Position numbers and translations under genes: made by a program
Shown here: positions 1 through 6,652 of the stretch, piece after piece
Layout of the letters: each line of letters opens with the position of its first letter
Position numbering within the stretch: the stretch's first letter is position 1
Notes under the pieces: model-generated
Database searches by the model: none
What the model was told of the DNA's origin: nothing
The model's input: only the letters and a program-made list of their open reading frames with translations
Assembly: GCA_026785645.1 (NCBI GenBank)
Contig: JAJAZM010000068.1
Coordinates: 1 to 6,893 of the forward strand
Source: Sphingomonas bacterium
GTDB lineage: Bacteria; Pseudomonadota; Alphaproteobacteria; Sphingomonadales; Sphingomonadaceae
Direction of reading: 5' to 3'
Length of the DNA: 6,893 nucleotides

Positions 1-1
1 A

Positions 2-343
2 ATGGCGCGCGTGACGGTTGAAGATTGTGTCGACAAGATTCCGAACCGGTTCGACCTGGTGCTGATGTCGGCGCAACGCGCGCGGCAGATCAGCGGCGGG
101 GCCGACCTGACGATCGATCGCGACCGCGACAAGAATCCGGTCGTCGCGCTGCGCGAGATCGCCGAGGAAACCGTCAAGCCCAAGAATTTGCGAGAAGCGA
201 TCGTCGCCAACCTCCAGAAGGTCCGCGTCGACGAGGAAGACGAAACCGACGAGCTGGCCTCGCTCAGCGAATCGGCCGAGGCATTGCGCCTCACCGCCGC
301 CGCCCCGCCGCGTCCAACCCCGTCGGGCGGCGATTACGAATAA
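2..343 (+). CDS. rpoZ: DNA-directed RNA polymerase omega subunit
   Basis: This is the small omega subunit, which helps fold and assemble beta-prime in cytoplasmic RNA polymerase and in proteobacteria forms part of a ppGpp-binding site with beta-prime. The 113-residue product opens with MARVTVEDC and continues with KIPNRFDLVL (13-22) and the AQRARQI helix (24-30). The family's DRDxDKNPVVALREIA block follows at about 39-54. The acidic, Ala/Pro-rich tail after about residue 75 is low complexity and usually poorly conserved. The ATG is at base 2, so promoter and ribosome binding site lie outside the window. The gene appears complete and is followed by a strong intrinsic terminator. In many proteobacteria rpoZ sits directly before the (p)ppGpp synthetase gene; here the two are about 1.15 kb apart with two genes between them. 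Identity is secure. Confidence 0.96.
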   Translation: MARVTVEDCVDKIPNRFDLVLMSAQRARQISGGADLTIDRDRDKNPVVALREIAEETVKPKNLREAIVANLQKVRVDEEDETDELASLSESAEALRLTAAAPPRPTPSGGDYE

Positions 344-376
344 CCGCTGGCAGGTGATGCTCGCAGTGTGAACTCA

Positions 377-406
377 AGAGGGCGGTCCCGCGGGGCCGCC
401 CTTTCT
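377..406 (+). terminator. Intrinsic terminator of rpoZ
   Basis: A GC-rich hairpin pairs GGGCGGTCC (380-388) with GGGCCGCCC (393-401), with one T-G wobble and a 4-nt loop. It is followed by TTTCT, and A residues before the stem can pair with the T run. It begins 33 bp after the rpoZ stop codon and ends 20 bp before the stop of the convergent HxlR gene. The T run is good only on the plus strand; read in reverse the tail is CTCTT, so it is a weaker terminator for the HxlR gene. Confidence 0.85.
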
Positions 407-426
407 GATTCCGGCGGTCTATTGCG

Positions 427-930
427 TCAGGCGGGCCGCGACCGCTTAAGATTTGCGCCACTGCTGCGTTCGACCCACATCAATTCATGCAGGCCAAGCT
501 CACGCCCGTCTTGGGCGTGGATCGCGATTCGCTGGATCGGCTCGCCGTCGCGCTGGTCGGCGAGCATGATGTCCTGCATGCCATGCCCCCAATCCTCGCC
601 CCATTGGCGAAGCGCGAGCACCACCGGCAACAACGCCTCGCCCTTGGCGCTCAGCGAATAGACCACCTTGCGCCGATCATCGGGGTCCGAGCGCCGTTCG
701 AGGATCCCGCCTTCGACCAATTTTCCGAGTCGGTTGGACAAGATGTTGCGCGCGATCCCCAGGCCGGCCTGGAACTGTTCGAAATGTTGGAGGCCGTTGA
801 GCGCCCCGCGGAGGATCAGGAACGCCCATTTCTCGCCGATCAACTCGACCGCCGGCGGCAACGGGCAGCGCAACGCGGCAGCCCGGAATGCATCCATGTC
901 CATCGTGTCCAGCGGGACCTGTCGATTCAA
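427..930 (-). CDS. HxlR-family winged-helix transcriptional regulator
   Basis: A cytoplasmic DNA-binding regulator of the HxlR family, small dimeric winged-helix proteins that often respond to electrophiles, redox stress or aromatic compounds. The family pattern is clear: a conserved Cys (C22, RCPL), then IGEKWAFLILRGALNG (31-46), the recognition-helix region GIARNILSNRLGKL (58-71) and the wing GGILERRSDPDDRRKVVYSLS (around 74-94). A further segment, ALRQWGEDW, lies at 106-114. The roughly 50 residues after this extend beyond the minimal domain, as in longer alphaproteobacterial members. I chose a TTG start (167 residues) because GGAGGG (938-943) lies 7 nt upstream. A TTG five codons further upstream would overlap that site, and an ATG at residue 10 has no comparable site. 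It is divergent from the small secreted-protein gene and probably binds the palindrome between them. C22 could be a redox sensor, but the inducer cannot be inferred. Confidence 0.9.
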   Translation of the reverse strand: MNRQVPLDTMDMDAFRAAALRCPLPPAVELIGEKWAFLILRGALNGLQHFEQFQAGLGIARNILSNRLGKLVEGGILERRSDPDDRRKVVYSLSAKGEALLPVVLALRQWGEDWGHGMQDIMLADQRDGEPIQRIAIHAQDGRELGLHELMWVERSSGANLKRSRPA

Positions 931-937
931 CGCATCA

Positions 938-943
938 CCCTCC
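938..943 (-). promoter_or_regulatory. Shine-Dalgarno site deciding a TTG start
   Basis: On the minus strand this reads GGAGGG, 7 nt before a TTG at 930-928. It is the best ribosome binding site near the 5' end of the HxlR gene and supports TTG rather than a later ATG (codon 10) as start. Confidence 0.7.
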
Positions 944-979
944 AAAGCGCATGTGATTGCATAGCTGATTAGAAAATAA

Positions 980-1018
980 CAGTTGCAATGTGCAACTGAC
1001 TTACCGTAATCAGTTGCA
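980..1018. promoter_or_regulatory. Probable HxlR operator with divergent promoters
   Basis: A perfect inverted repeat, CAGTTGCA (980-987) and TGCAACTG (991-998), has a 3-bp spacer. A third, direct copy of CAGTTGCA lies at 1011-1018. Known HxlR-type operators are often AGTTNCA-like inverted repeats, so this is a credible target for the adjacent regulator. Candidate -35 hexamers sit inside the palindrome: TTGCAA (983-988) for the plus strand and TTGCAC (995-990) for the minus strand. Each is followed after 16 bp by a -10-like hexamer: CGTAAT (1005-1010, weak) on plus and TCTAAT (973-968, better) on minus. The predicted leaders of both genes are then about 30 nt. The repeats are seen directly; promoter positions and regulator identity are inferred. 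Confidence 0.75.
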
Positions 1019-1049
1019 ACCGAAAACGGAAATGATGTGGAGAACCCTC

Positions 1050-1382
1050 ATGACTCGGTTTGCAAGCCTGATCCTCGCCGCCGCCGCGCTCGCCGGCACC
1101 CCCGCCATCGCCGCAACGTACTCGGCCAAGCCCGTCACTCAGCCCGAGGCGAGCCGGATCATCGCCCGCGATATCAGCTGGGCGTGCGGCCCCGACGCCT
1201 GCCAGGGCAGCACCGAGGAAAGCCGCCCGTCGGTATTGTGCCAGGGCCTCGCCAAGCGCGCTGGCCGGTTGACCAGTTTCATCGCAAATGGCCGCGCGTT
1301 CGGCGATCCCGAACTCGCCAGGTGCAACGCCTCGGCCAAGGGCGGCGCACCGTCGTCGCAGGCACTCGCCAACACCAATTAA
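1050..1382 (+). CDS. Small exported four-cysteine protein (CC_3452-like)
   Basis: A 110-residue protein with a Sec signal peptide: MTRFASLILAAAALAG followed by TPAIA, with likely cleavage after A21 (AIA) or A22. The mature part is about 88 residues with four cysteines (C46, C51, C64, C92), an even number that would suit two disulfides in the periplasm. The core pattern includes DISWACGPDAC (41-51), SRPSVLCQGLAKRAG (58-72), then LTSFIANGRAF and LARCNA near the C-terminus. It resembles a family of unknown function found in Caulobacter and sphingomonads (CC_3452-type); this is recalled resemblance only. The start is the ATG at 1050, with GGAG (1039-1042) 7 nt upstream; reading upstream to a GTG at 990 would run through the operator and put residues before the signal peptide. 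It is divergent from the HxlR gene, and an intrinsic terminator follows. Its function is unknown. Confidence 0.85.
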   Translation: MTRFASLILAAAALAGTPAIAATYSAKPVTQPEASRIIARDISWACGPDACQGSTEESRPSVLCQGLAKRAGRLTSFIANGRAFGDPELARCNASAKGGAPSSQALANTN

Positions 1383-1417
1383 GTCCCTAGGCCGCAGCAC
1401 GCACGCGGCTTTGACTC

Positions 1418-1455
1418 GGCCGGTTCCGAAGCTTCGCTCGGGCCGGCCATTTTTT
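1418..1455 (+). terminator. Intrinsic terminator after the small exported protein gene
   Basis: GGCCGG (1418-1423) pairs with CCGGCC (1443-1448). The stem continues inside through a T-G wobble and CCGA/TCGG (1426-1429 with 1438-1441), enclosing an 8-nt loop. Six T residues (1450-1455) follow, the classic intrinsic-terminator arrangement. It isolates the upstream gene from rsh, whose ATG is only about 42 bp beyond the T run, so rsh either has a promoter in or overlapping this short stretch or relies on read-through. Confidence 0.85.
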
Positions 1456-1496
1456 CGCACTTGCGAAGTTGCCCTCAATCCCCCCACATGGGTCAT

Positions 1497-3587
1497 ATGC
1501 TGAGGCAGTATGAGCTGATCGAGAAGGTTCGCGCCTACGATCCCGATGCCGACGAGGCATTGCTCAACCGCGCTTATGTGTTTTCGATGAAGGCCCACGG
1601 CGCCCAGGTGCGCGCCTCGGGCGACCCTTATTTCAGCCATCCGATCGAAGTTGCCGGCATTCTCACCGACCTCAAGCTCGACGACGAGACGATTGTCACC
1701 GCCATCCTCCACGACACGATCGAGGATACTGTCGCGACCCACGAGCAGATCGAGAAACTGTTCGGCGCCAATGTCGCTCGGCTGGTCGACGGGGTGACCA
1801 AGCTCAGCAAGATCGAGGCGCAGTCGGAAAATGAGCGCGCCGCCGAGAATTTGCGCAAGTTCCTGCTCGCGCTGAGCGACGACATCCGCGTTCTGCTCGT
1901 CAAGCTGGCCGACCGGTTGCACAACATGCGCACCCTTCACCACATTAAGTCGGAGGAAAAGCGCCGCCGGATCGCCAAGGAGACGATGGATATCTATGCC
2001 CCGCTGGCGGAGCGGATCGGCATGTACGAAATGATGACCGAGATGCAGACGCTGGCGTTCAAGGAATTGGAGCCCGACGCCTTTGCCTCGATCGCGCGCC
2101 GGCTCGACCAGCTCCACGCCGGCGGTGGCGACCTGGTCAGCCGGATCGGGCTCGGCCTCCAGCTGCACCTCGCCGATCACGAGCTCGAGGCCGAGGTAAT
2201 GGGCCGCGAGAAGCATCCGTTCTCGATCTGGAAGAAGATGGCTGAGCGCCACATCAGCTTCGAACAATTGTCCGACGTGATGGCGTTCCGGGTGATCGTC
2301 GACAAGGTCGAGGATTGTTACCAGGCGCTGGGGCTGATCCACGAGCGCTGGCCGATGGTGCCGGGGCGGTTCAAGGACTTCATTTCGACCCCCAAGCGCA
2401 ACGGCTATCGGTCGCTCCACACCTCGGTCATCCACGATTCGAAGATGCGGATCGAGATCCAGATTCGCGACACGGCGATGCACGCCCAAGCCGAGCGCGG
2501 CCTGGCTGCTCACTGGGCCTATAAGGAAGGCCGGCCGGTCGATGACGTCAAGGTGCCGTGGATCGAGGATCTGGTCGAGATTCTCGATCATGCCGACAGT
2601 CCCGAGGAGTTGCTCGAGCATACTCGGATGGCGATGTACCAGGACCGGATCTTTGCCTTCACGCCGAAGGGCGAACTGATCCAGCTGCCCAAGGGCGCGA
2701 CTCCGGTCGATTTCGCTTACGCCGTCCACACCGCGCTCGGCGACAAGACCGTCGGCGCCAAGGTCAATGGCCGGGTGGTTCCGCTGCGCACCTTGCTCGA
2801 CAATGGCGACCAAGTCGAAATCCTCATTTCCGACGCTCAGCATCCGCAGCCAAGCTGGCTGCGTTTCGTCGTCACCGGCAAGGCGCGATCCTCGGTCCGG
2901 CGCTTCGTGCGCCACAAGGAGCGCGACGAGACAATCGAACTTGGCCACAAGATTTATGACGAGATCGTCGGCCGCCTGCCCGCCCCGCTCGCCGCCGAAG
3001 CGCTCGGCCGGGCGATCAAGAAACTCAAGCTCGACGATGTTGACGCCCTGATGATCGGCATCGCCCGCAAGCGATTGACCGACGAAGCGGTGATGGAGGC
3101 ACTGATGCCGGGATCGGTTGGCAGCGACATCGCCCCGCGCCCTTCCGCCCAGCGCCAGGCAATCTCGATCAAGGGGCTGACCCCCGGGGTTGCCTTCAGC
3201 CTCGCCACTTGCTGCCACCCGATCCCCGGCGACCGGATCGTCGGCCTCCGCCGCGAGGACGAGAGTATCGAGGTGCACGTCATCGGTTGCGACCAACTGG
3301 CGAGCGGGGTCGATGCCGACTGGCTCGACCTGGCGTGGGGCGACCTGTCCGACGGCGGTACCGCGAGATTATGCGTCATCCTGCGCGATGTCGCAGGCGC
3401 GCTTGGCGAAATGGCGGGGATTTTGGGGGCGCAGGGCGCGAATATCGTCAACCTCCACCTCGCCCACCGCGACGGCAGCTTCCACACCTTCCACCTTGAT
3501 GTCGAAGTCCACGACCTCGGCCACTTACACGCGCTGCTGGCCGCCTTGCGCTCGGCCGAAGCGGTGTCGAGCGCCGAGCGGCTGTAG
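1497..3587 (+). CDS. rsh: Bifunctional (p)ppGpp synthetase/hydrolase (RelA/SpoT homologue)
   Basis: It makes (p)ppGpp from ATP and GTP/GDP and hydrolyses it, setting the stringent response. With M1 at 1497 it has 696 residues, a normal family length. The HD hydrolase domain (about 20-190) keeps R39, H48, H72-D73, E76-D77, D139 and N143. The synthetase domain (about 230-345) has GREKH (236-240), catalytic D260 and E320, and RFKD (291-294), the RxKD signature of bifunctional rather than synthetase-only enzymes. A TGS domain (about 384-445), a conserved-cysteine region with CCHPIPGD (572-579) and C598, and a C-terminal ACT domain (about 623-696) follow. All catalytic residues I can align by eye to the Streptococcus Rel enzyme are present, so both activities are expected. 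The start is uncertain: ATG 1497 (MLRQYE) fits the family best, ATG 1488 adds three residues, and neither has a clear Shine-Dalgarno. It converges on the dioxygenase gene. Confidence 0.97.
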   Translation: MLRQYELIEKVRAYDPDADEALLNRAYVFSMKAHGAQVRASGDPYFSHPIEVAGILTDLKLDDETIVTAILHDTIEDTVATHEQIEKLFGANVARLVDGVTKLSKIEAQSENERAAENLRKFLLALSDDIRVLLVKLADRLHNMRTLHHIKSEEKRRRIAKETMDIYAPLAERIGMYEMMTEMQTLAFKELEPDAFASIARRLDQLHAGGGDLVSRIGLGLQLHLADHELEAEVMGREKHPFSIWKKMAERHISFEQLSDVMAFRVIVDKVEDCYQALGLIHERWPMVPGRFKDFISTPKRNGYRSLHTSVIHDSKMRIEIQIRDTAMHAQAERGLAAHWAYKEGRPVDDVKVPWIEDLVEILDHADSPEELLEHTRMAMYQDRIFAFTPKGELIQLPKGATPVDFAYAVHTALGDKTVGAKVNGRVVPLRTLLDNGDQVEILISDAQHPQPSWLRFVVTGKARSSVRRFVRHKERDETIELGHKIYDEIVGRLPAPLAAEALGRAIKKLKLDDVDALMIGIARKRLTDEAVMEALMPGSVGSDIAPRPSAQRQAISIKGLTPGVAFSLATCCHPIPGDRIVGLRREDESIEVHVIGCDQLASGVDADWLDLAWGDLSDGGTARLCVILRDVAGALGEMAGILGAQGANIVNLHLAHRDGSFHTFHLDVEVHDLGHLHALLAALRSAEAVSSAERL

Positions 3588-3590
3588 CCT

Positions 3591-4226
3591 TCAGCCGACC
3601 GCCAGCACCACGTCCCAGCCATAGGCCGCCGCGCCCGGATCGCCCGACAGGCGGTCGATCGCGCGCGCGATCACGCTTTGCTTCGGACTGGCATTCCTGA
3701 GCAGGAGATCGCTGTCGTTGAGCGGTTCGCCGGGGAAATACATCTGGGTGACCAGCCGCCCGGACCGGCCCTTGATGTCGAGGTGGATGTGCGGCGTGCG
3801 CATGTCGCCGGGTATCTTGTAGGCGCCGGGCTTGATCGTTCGGAACTTGAAATTGCCGTCGCGATCGGTGGTGATCGCCGCATAACCTTGGAAATTCGGG
3901 TCGAGCGCGCCGGCGCTCCGAGTGTCGCCGGGATGGTCGTAGCGGCCGACCGCATTGGCCTGCCACAGCTCGATCGTCGCGCCGCGCACCGGATTGTCGC
4001 GCCGATCGAGGATTCGGCCGACGACATTGATCGGCGTCCCCCGCACGGTGCCGCGCGCGCCGCGCACCCGGGTCAGATCGGCATCGCTGTCGCGCGGACG
4101 AAGCACCGGATAGAATGGCCCGAGATCCTGCGATGAGGTCGGCACCAGCTGCTGCGCACGCGCCGCAACCGCGGTCCCGACCAGAGCGGTCGCACCGATG
4201 ATGGCGTGACGTCTCGATAGCTGCAT
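3591..4226 (-). CDS. Tat-exported intradiol ring-cleavage dioxygenase-like protein
   Basis: A member of the catechol/protocatechuate intradiol dioxygenase superfamily, Fe(III) enzymes that open catecholic rings between the two hydroxyls. The 211-residue product begins with a twin-arginine signal: SRRHAII at 4-10, a hydrophobic Ala/Gly/Val stretch, and likely cleavage after ARA (22-24). GPFYP (36-40), common near the start of this domain, follows. The four expected iron ligands are all present: Y96 (GRYDHPG), Y136 (GAYKIPG), H146 and H148 (PHIHLDI). The loop between Y136 and the HxH motif is short, as in small single-domain members rather than in protocatechuate dioxygenase beta subunits. The start is set by AGGGGGA (4239-4233) 6 nt upstream of the ATG; a longer reading would only extend the region before the Tat motif. 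It lies 43 bp downstream of maeB on the same strand. Substrate is unknown, and no other aromatic-degradation genes are visible. Confidence 0.88.
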   Translation of the reverse strand: MQLSRRHAIIGATALVGTAVAARAQQLVPTSSQDLGPFYPVLRPRDSDADLTRVRGARGTVRGTPINVVGRILDRRDNPVRGATIELWQANAVGRYDHPGDTRSAGALDPNFQGYAAITTDRDGNFKFRTIKPGAYKIPGDMRTPHIHLDIKGRSGRLVTQMYFPGEPLNDSDLLLRNASPKQSVIARAIDRLSGDPGAAAYGWDVVLAVG

Positions 4227-4232
4227 TGATCG

Positions 4233-4239
4233 TCCCCCT
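4233..4239 (-). promoter_or_regulatory. Ribosome binding site of the dioxygenase gene
   Basis: On the minus strand this reads AGGGGGA, 6 nt before the ATG at 4226. It decides the start in favour of MQLSRRH over an in-frame ATG at 4256 that would lengthen the Tat signal by 10 residues. Confidence 0.65.
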
Positions 4240-4269
4240 GCGACAAGATGACTCATTCCAGGAGCGTAA

Positions 4270-6561
4270 TCAAGCAACCGTCGGTAGGCGTGGCCGGCGG
4301 ATCGCGTCGGCACCGCCCGCGGCGAGCACCGCCAGCGTCACCAGGTCCGACGAGCTGGCGGTCATCGGCGCGATCTGGACCGGCAGCGCCATCCCCATCA
4401 GATAGGGTCCGAGCACGCTCTCCCCGCCCAGTGCGCGGAGCAGTTTGGCCGAGATATTGGCCGACTGGAGCCCGGGCATGATCAGGATATTGGCCGGGCC
4501 GGAGAGGCGGCTGAACGGGTAGAACTTTTCCTGCATCTCATGATTGAGCGCGACGTCCGGGCCCATTTCGCCTTCATATTCGAAATCGGTGACGATCGTG
4601 TCGAGCAATTTCACCGCGTCGCGAAGCTCGGCAATGTGCCGTCCCGGCGGATTGCCGAACGTGGTGTAGCTGATGAATGCGACCCGCGGCTCCTGTCCCA
4701 TGCGGCGCGAAAAAGCTGCGGTGCGGATAGCGAACGCCGCATATTGCTCAGCGGTCGGGCGCTCGGTGACCGCCGTATCGGCGATCAGCACCGTCTGGTG
4801 CCGCCCGACGATGATGTTGACCCCGAACGGAGTGGCGCCTTCCTCGTCGTCGATTACCGCGCGGACCTGGCTCAGCGACTGGCTGAACGGTCGAGTGGTG
4901 CCGGTGATCATCGCATCGCCCTCGCCCAGTGCGAGCATTGCCGCGGTGAAGGTATTGCGGTCTTGGTTGACCATCCGCTCGACCTCGCGGCGGAGCATGC
5001 CGTGGCGCTGGCGCTTGGCATAGATGAAGTCGACCGCGCGCCCGACCAATGGCGAATTGCGGCTGTTGAGCACGACATAGCCCGACGGATCGTCGACCCC
5101 CAATTCGCGCAGCTGGTCATAGACGTCGTCGCGCCCGACCAGCACCGGGGTGCCGAAGCCGCCTTCCTTGAAGGCGATGGCGGCGCGCAGCACATTGGGC
5201 TCCTCGCCTTCCGCGAACAACACGCGCTTGGGATTCAATCGTGCCGCTTCGTAGGATAGGCTCATGACCGATACGGTCGGATTAAGCCGCGCGCGAAGCG
5301 ACTGGCGGTAAGCGGTCATGTCCTCGATCGGTTTCTGCGCAACGCCGGTATCCATCGCCGCCTGGGCCACCGCTACGGGCACGATCTCGATCAGCCGCGG
5401 GTCGAACGGCGCGGGGATGATATAGTCGGGTCCGAAGCTGTGGACCTGCCCGCCATAGGCTGCGGCGACTTCCTCGGGCACGGCTTCGCGCGCCAGCTCG
5501 GCCAGCGCATGGGCGGCGGCGATCTTCATCTCATCGTTGATCCCGGTTGCGCGCACATCGAGCGCGCCGCGGAAGATGAACGGAAAGCCGAGGACATTGT
5601 TGACCTGGTTGGGATAGTCCGAGCGGCCGGTGGCGACGATCGCGTCGGGCCGCGCCGCCTTGGCTTCGGGCGGTGTGATTTCGGGATCGGGATTGGCCAT
5701 CGCGAAGACGATCGGCGACGGCGCCATGCCCATCATCATCTCCGGTTTCAACGCGCCCGCGGCACTGAGGCCGAGGAAGACGTCGGCGCCGTTCAGCGCT
5801 TCGGCCAGGCTGCGCGCTTCGGTCGGGACGGCGTGGGCCGACTTGAACTGGTCCATCCCCTCGCGCCCCGGATAGAGCGGGCCGGTCCGGTCGCACATGA
5901 TGACATTGGCGTGGCGCACACCCATCGCCTTTATCAATTCGGTGCAGGCAATGGCCGCCGCCCCCGCACCGTTGACCACGACCTTGATGTCCTTGAACGC
6001 ACGATTGGTCAGGTGGCAGGCGTTGATCAGTCCGGCGGCGGTGATGATCGCGGTGCCATGCTGGTCGTCGTGGAACACCGGGATGTTCATCCGCTCCTTC
6101 AGCGCAGCCTCGATGATGAAGCATTCGGGGGCGGCAATGTCCTCGAGGTTGATCCCGCCAAAGCTTGGCGCGAGCAATTCGACGCATTCGATGAACCGCT
6201 GGGGATCTTCGGTATCGACCTCTAGATCGATCGCATCGACGTCGGCGAAGCGCTTGAACAGTACCGCCTTGCCTTCCATCACCGGCTTTGACGCGAGTGC
6301 GCCGAGGTTGCCCATCCCGAGGATGGCGGTGCCGTTGGAGATCACCGCGACGAGGTTGCCCTTGGCGGTATAATCATAGGCCTTGCCCGGATCGGCGGCG
6401 ATTTCCTCGACCGGGACGGCGACTCCGGGGGAGTAAGCCAGGCTCAAATCGCGTTGGGTCGCCATCGGCTTGGTGGCGATGATCTCGATCTTGCCGGGGC
6501 GGCCGCGCGAATGGAATTCGAGCGCTTCGTCGCGCGTGAATTTGACGTTGCTCTCGTTCAT
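4270..6561 (-). CDS. maeB: NADP-dependent malic enzyme with C-terminal phosphotransacetylase-like domain
   Basis: It oxidatively decarboxylates malate to pyruvate in the cytoplasm, producing NADPH and linking the TCA cycle to pyruvate and acetyl-CoA. At 763 residues it matches the usual length of MaeB-type hybrids (about 760). The malic enzyme part (about 1-425) shows LAYSPGVAVPV (41-51), K98 in MEGKAVLF, ED at 140-141, the metal-binding FHDDQHGTA (163-171), the nucleotide-binding GAGAAA (198-203), ANPDPEI (289-295) and NQVNNVLGFPF (318-328). The C-terminal part (about 430-763) resembles phosphate acetyltransferase, with TGTTRPFS (553-560), NIIVGR (582-587) and a conserved LMPGL-like stretch IMPGLQSANI (694-703). 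In characterised hybrids this domain is regulatory, responding to acetyl-CoA, rather than a working transacetylase. The ATG has AGGGAG (6572-6567) 5 nt upstream. It is divergent from mutS and probably cotranscribed with the dioxygenase gene downstream. Confidence 0.96.
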   Translation of the reverse strand: MNESNVKFTRDEALEFHSRGRPGKIEIIATKPMATQRDLSLAYSPGVAVPVEEIAADPGKAYDYTAKGNLVAVISNGTAILGMGNLGALASKPVMEGKAVLFKRFADVDAIDLEVDTEDPQRFIECVELLAPSFGGINLEDIAAPECFIIEAALKERMNIPVFHDDQHGTAIITAAGLINACHLTNRAFKDIKVVVNGAGAAAIACTELIKAMGVRHANVIMCDRTGPLYPGREGMDQFKSAHAVPTEARSLAEALNGADVFLGLSAAGALKPEMMMGMAPSPIVFAMANPDPEITPPEAKAARPDAIVATGRSDYPNQVNNVLGFPFIFRGALDVRATGINDEMKIAAAHALAELAREAVPEEVAAAYGGQVHSFGPDYIIPAPFDPRLIEIVPVAVAQAAMDTGVAQKPIEDMTAYRQSLRARLNPTVSVMSLSYEAARLNPKRVLFAEGEEPNVLRAAIAFKEGGFGTPVLVGRDDVYDQLRELGVDDPSGYVVLNSRNSPLVGRAVDFIYAKRQRHGMLRREVERMVNQDRNTFTAAMLALGEGDAMITGTTRPFSQSLSQVRAVIDDEEGATPFGVNIIVGRHQTVLIADTAVTERPTAEQYAAFAIRTAAFSRRMGQEPRVAFISYTTFGNPPGRHIAELRDAVKLLDTIVTDFEYEGEMGPDVALNHEMQEKFYPFSRLSGPANILIMPGLQSANISAKLLRALGGESVLGPYLMGMALPVQIAPMTASSSDLVTLAVLAAGGADAIRRPRLPTVA

Positions 6562-6629
6562 TCTGGCTCCCTGGTAGGGGCGCTTTAGCGGGCTTTGAGG
6601 ACAAGAGTCACCCTCGCTTGCCCCTCTCT

Positions 6630-6652
6630 TTGCCGCTACGACTAAGCGGCAA
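6630..6652 (+). promoter_or_regulatory. Hairpin overlapping the mutS start codon
   Basis: TTGCCGCT (6630-6637) and AGCGGCAA (6645-6652) form a perfect 8-bp stem with a 7-nt loop, ACGACTA. The last paired base is the A of the mutS ATG, so folded mRNA would occlude the initiation region. No purine-rich Shine-Dalgarno lies in the preceding 20 bases. The repeat is directly visible; a regulatory role is inferred, and it may instead be a protein-binding palindrome. Confidence 0.5.

Noticed and set aside
487..972. A 161-codon plus-strand frame opposite the HxlR gene
   Set aside because: The minus-strand HxlR product has a full family pattern and a good ribosome site; the plus-strand frame has neither and crosses the HxlR start region.
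990..1049. GTG start at 990 for the small exported protein
   Set aside because: It would put 20 residues before a clear signal peptide and start inside the operator palindrome. The ATG at 1050 has GGAG at correct spacing.
1454..1467. TTCGC-ACTT-GCGAA as a separate terminator or operator
   Set aside because: The stem is only 5 bp and has no T run of its own. I mention it with the rsh leader but do not call it as a feature.
969..3296. A 775-codon open frame on the minus strand opposite rsh
   Set aside because: It is the antisense shadow of a high-GC gene with strong codon bias. The protein has no recognisable domain, runs across the small exported gene, the terminator and the operator, and lies opposite an unmistakable intact Rsh.
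4540..5259. Plus-strand frames opposite maeB (also 5440-6225)
   Set aside because: These mirror the coding strand of maeB, whose motifs are intact along its length. The translations are rich in Arg, Asp and His, as expected for antisense GC-rich frames.
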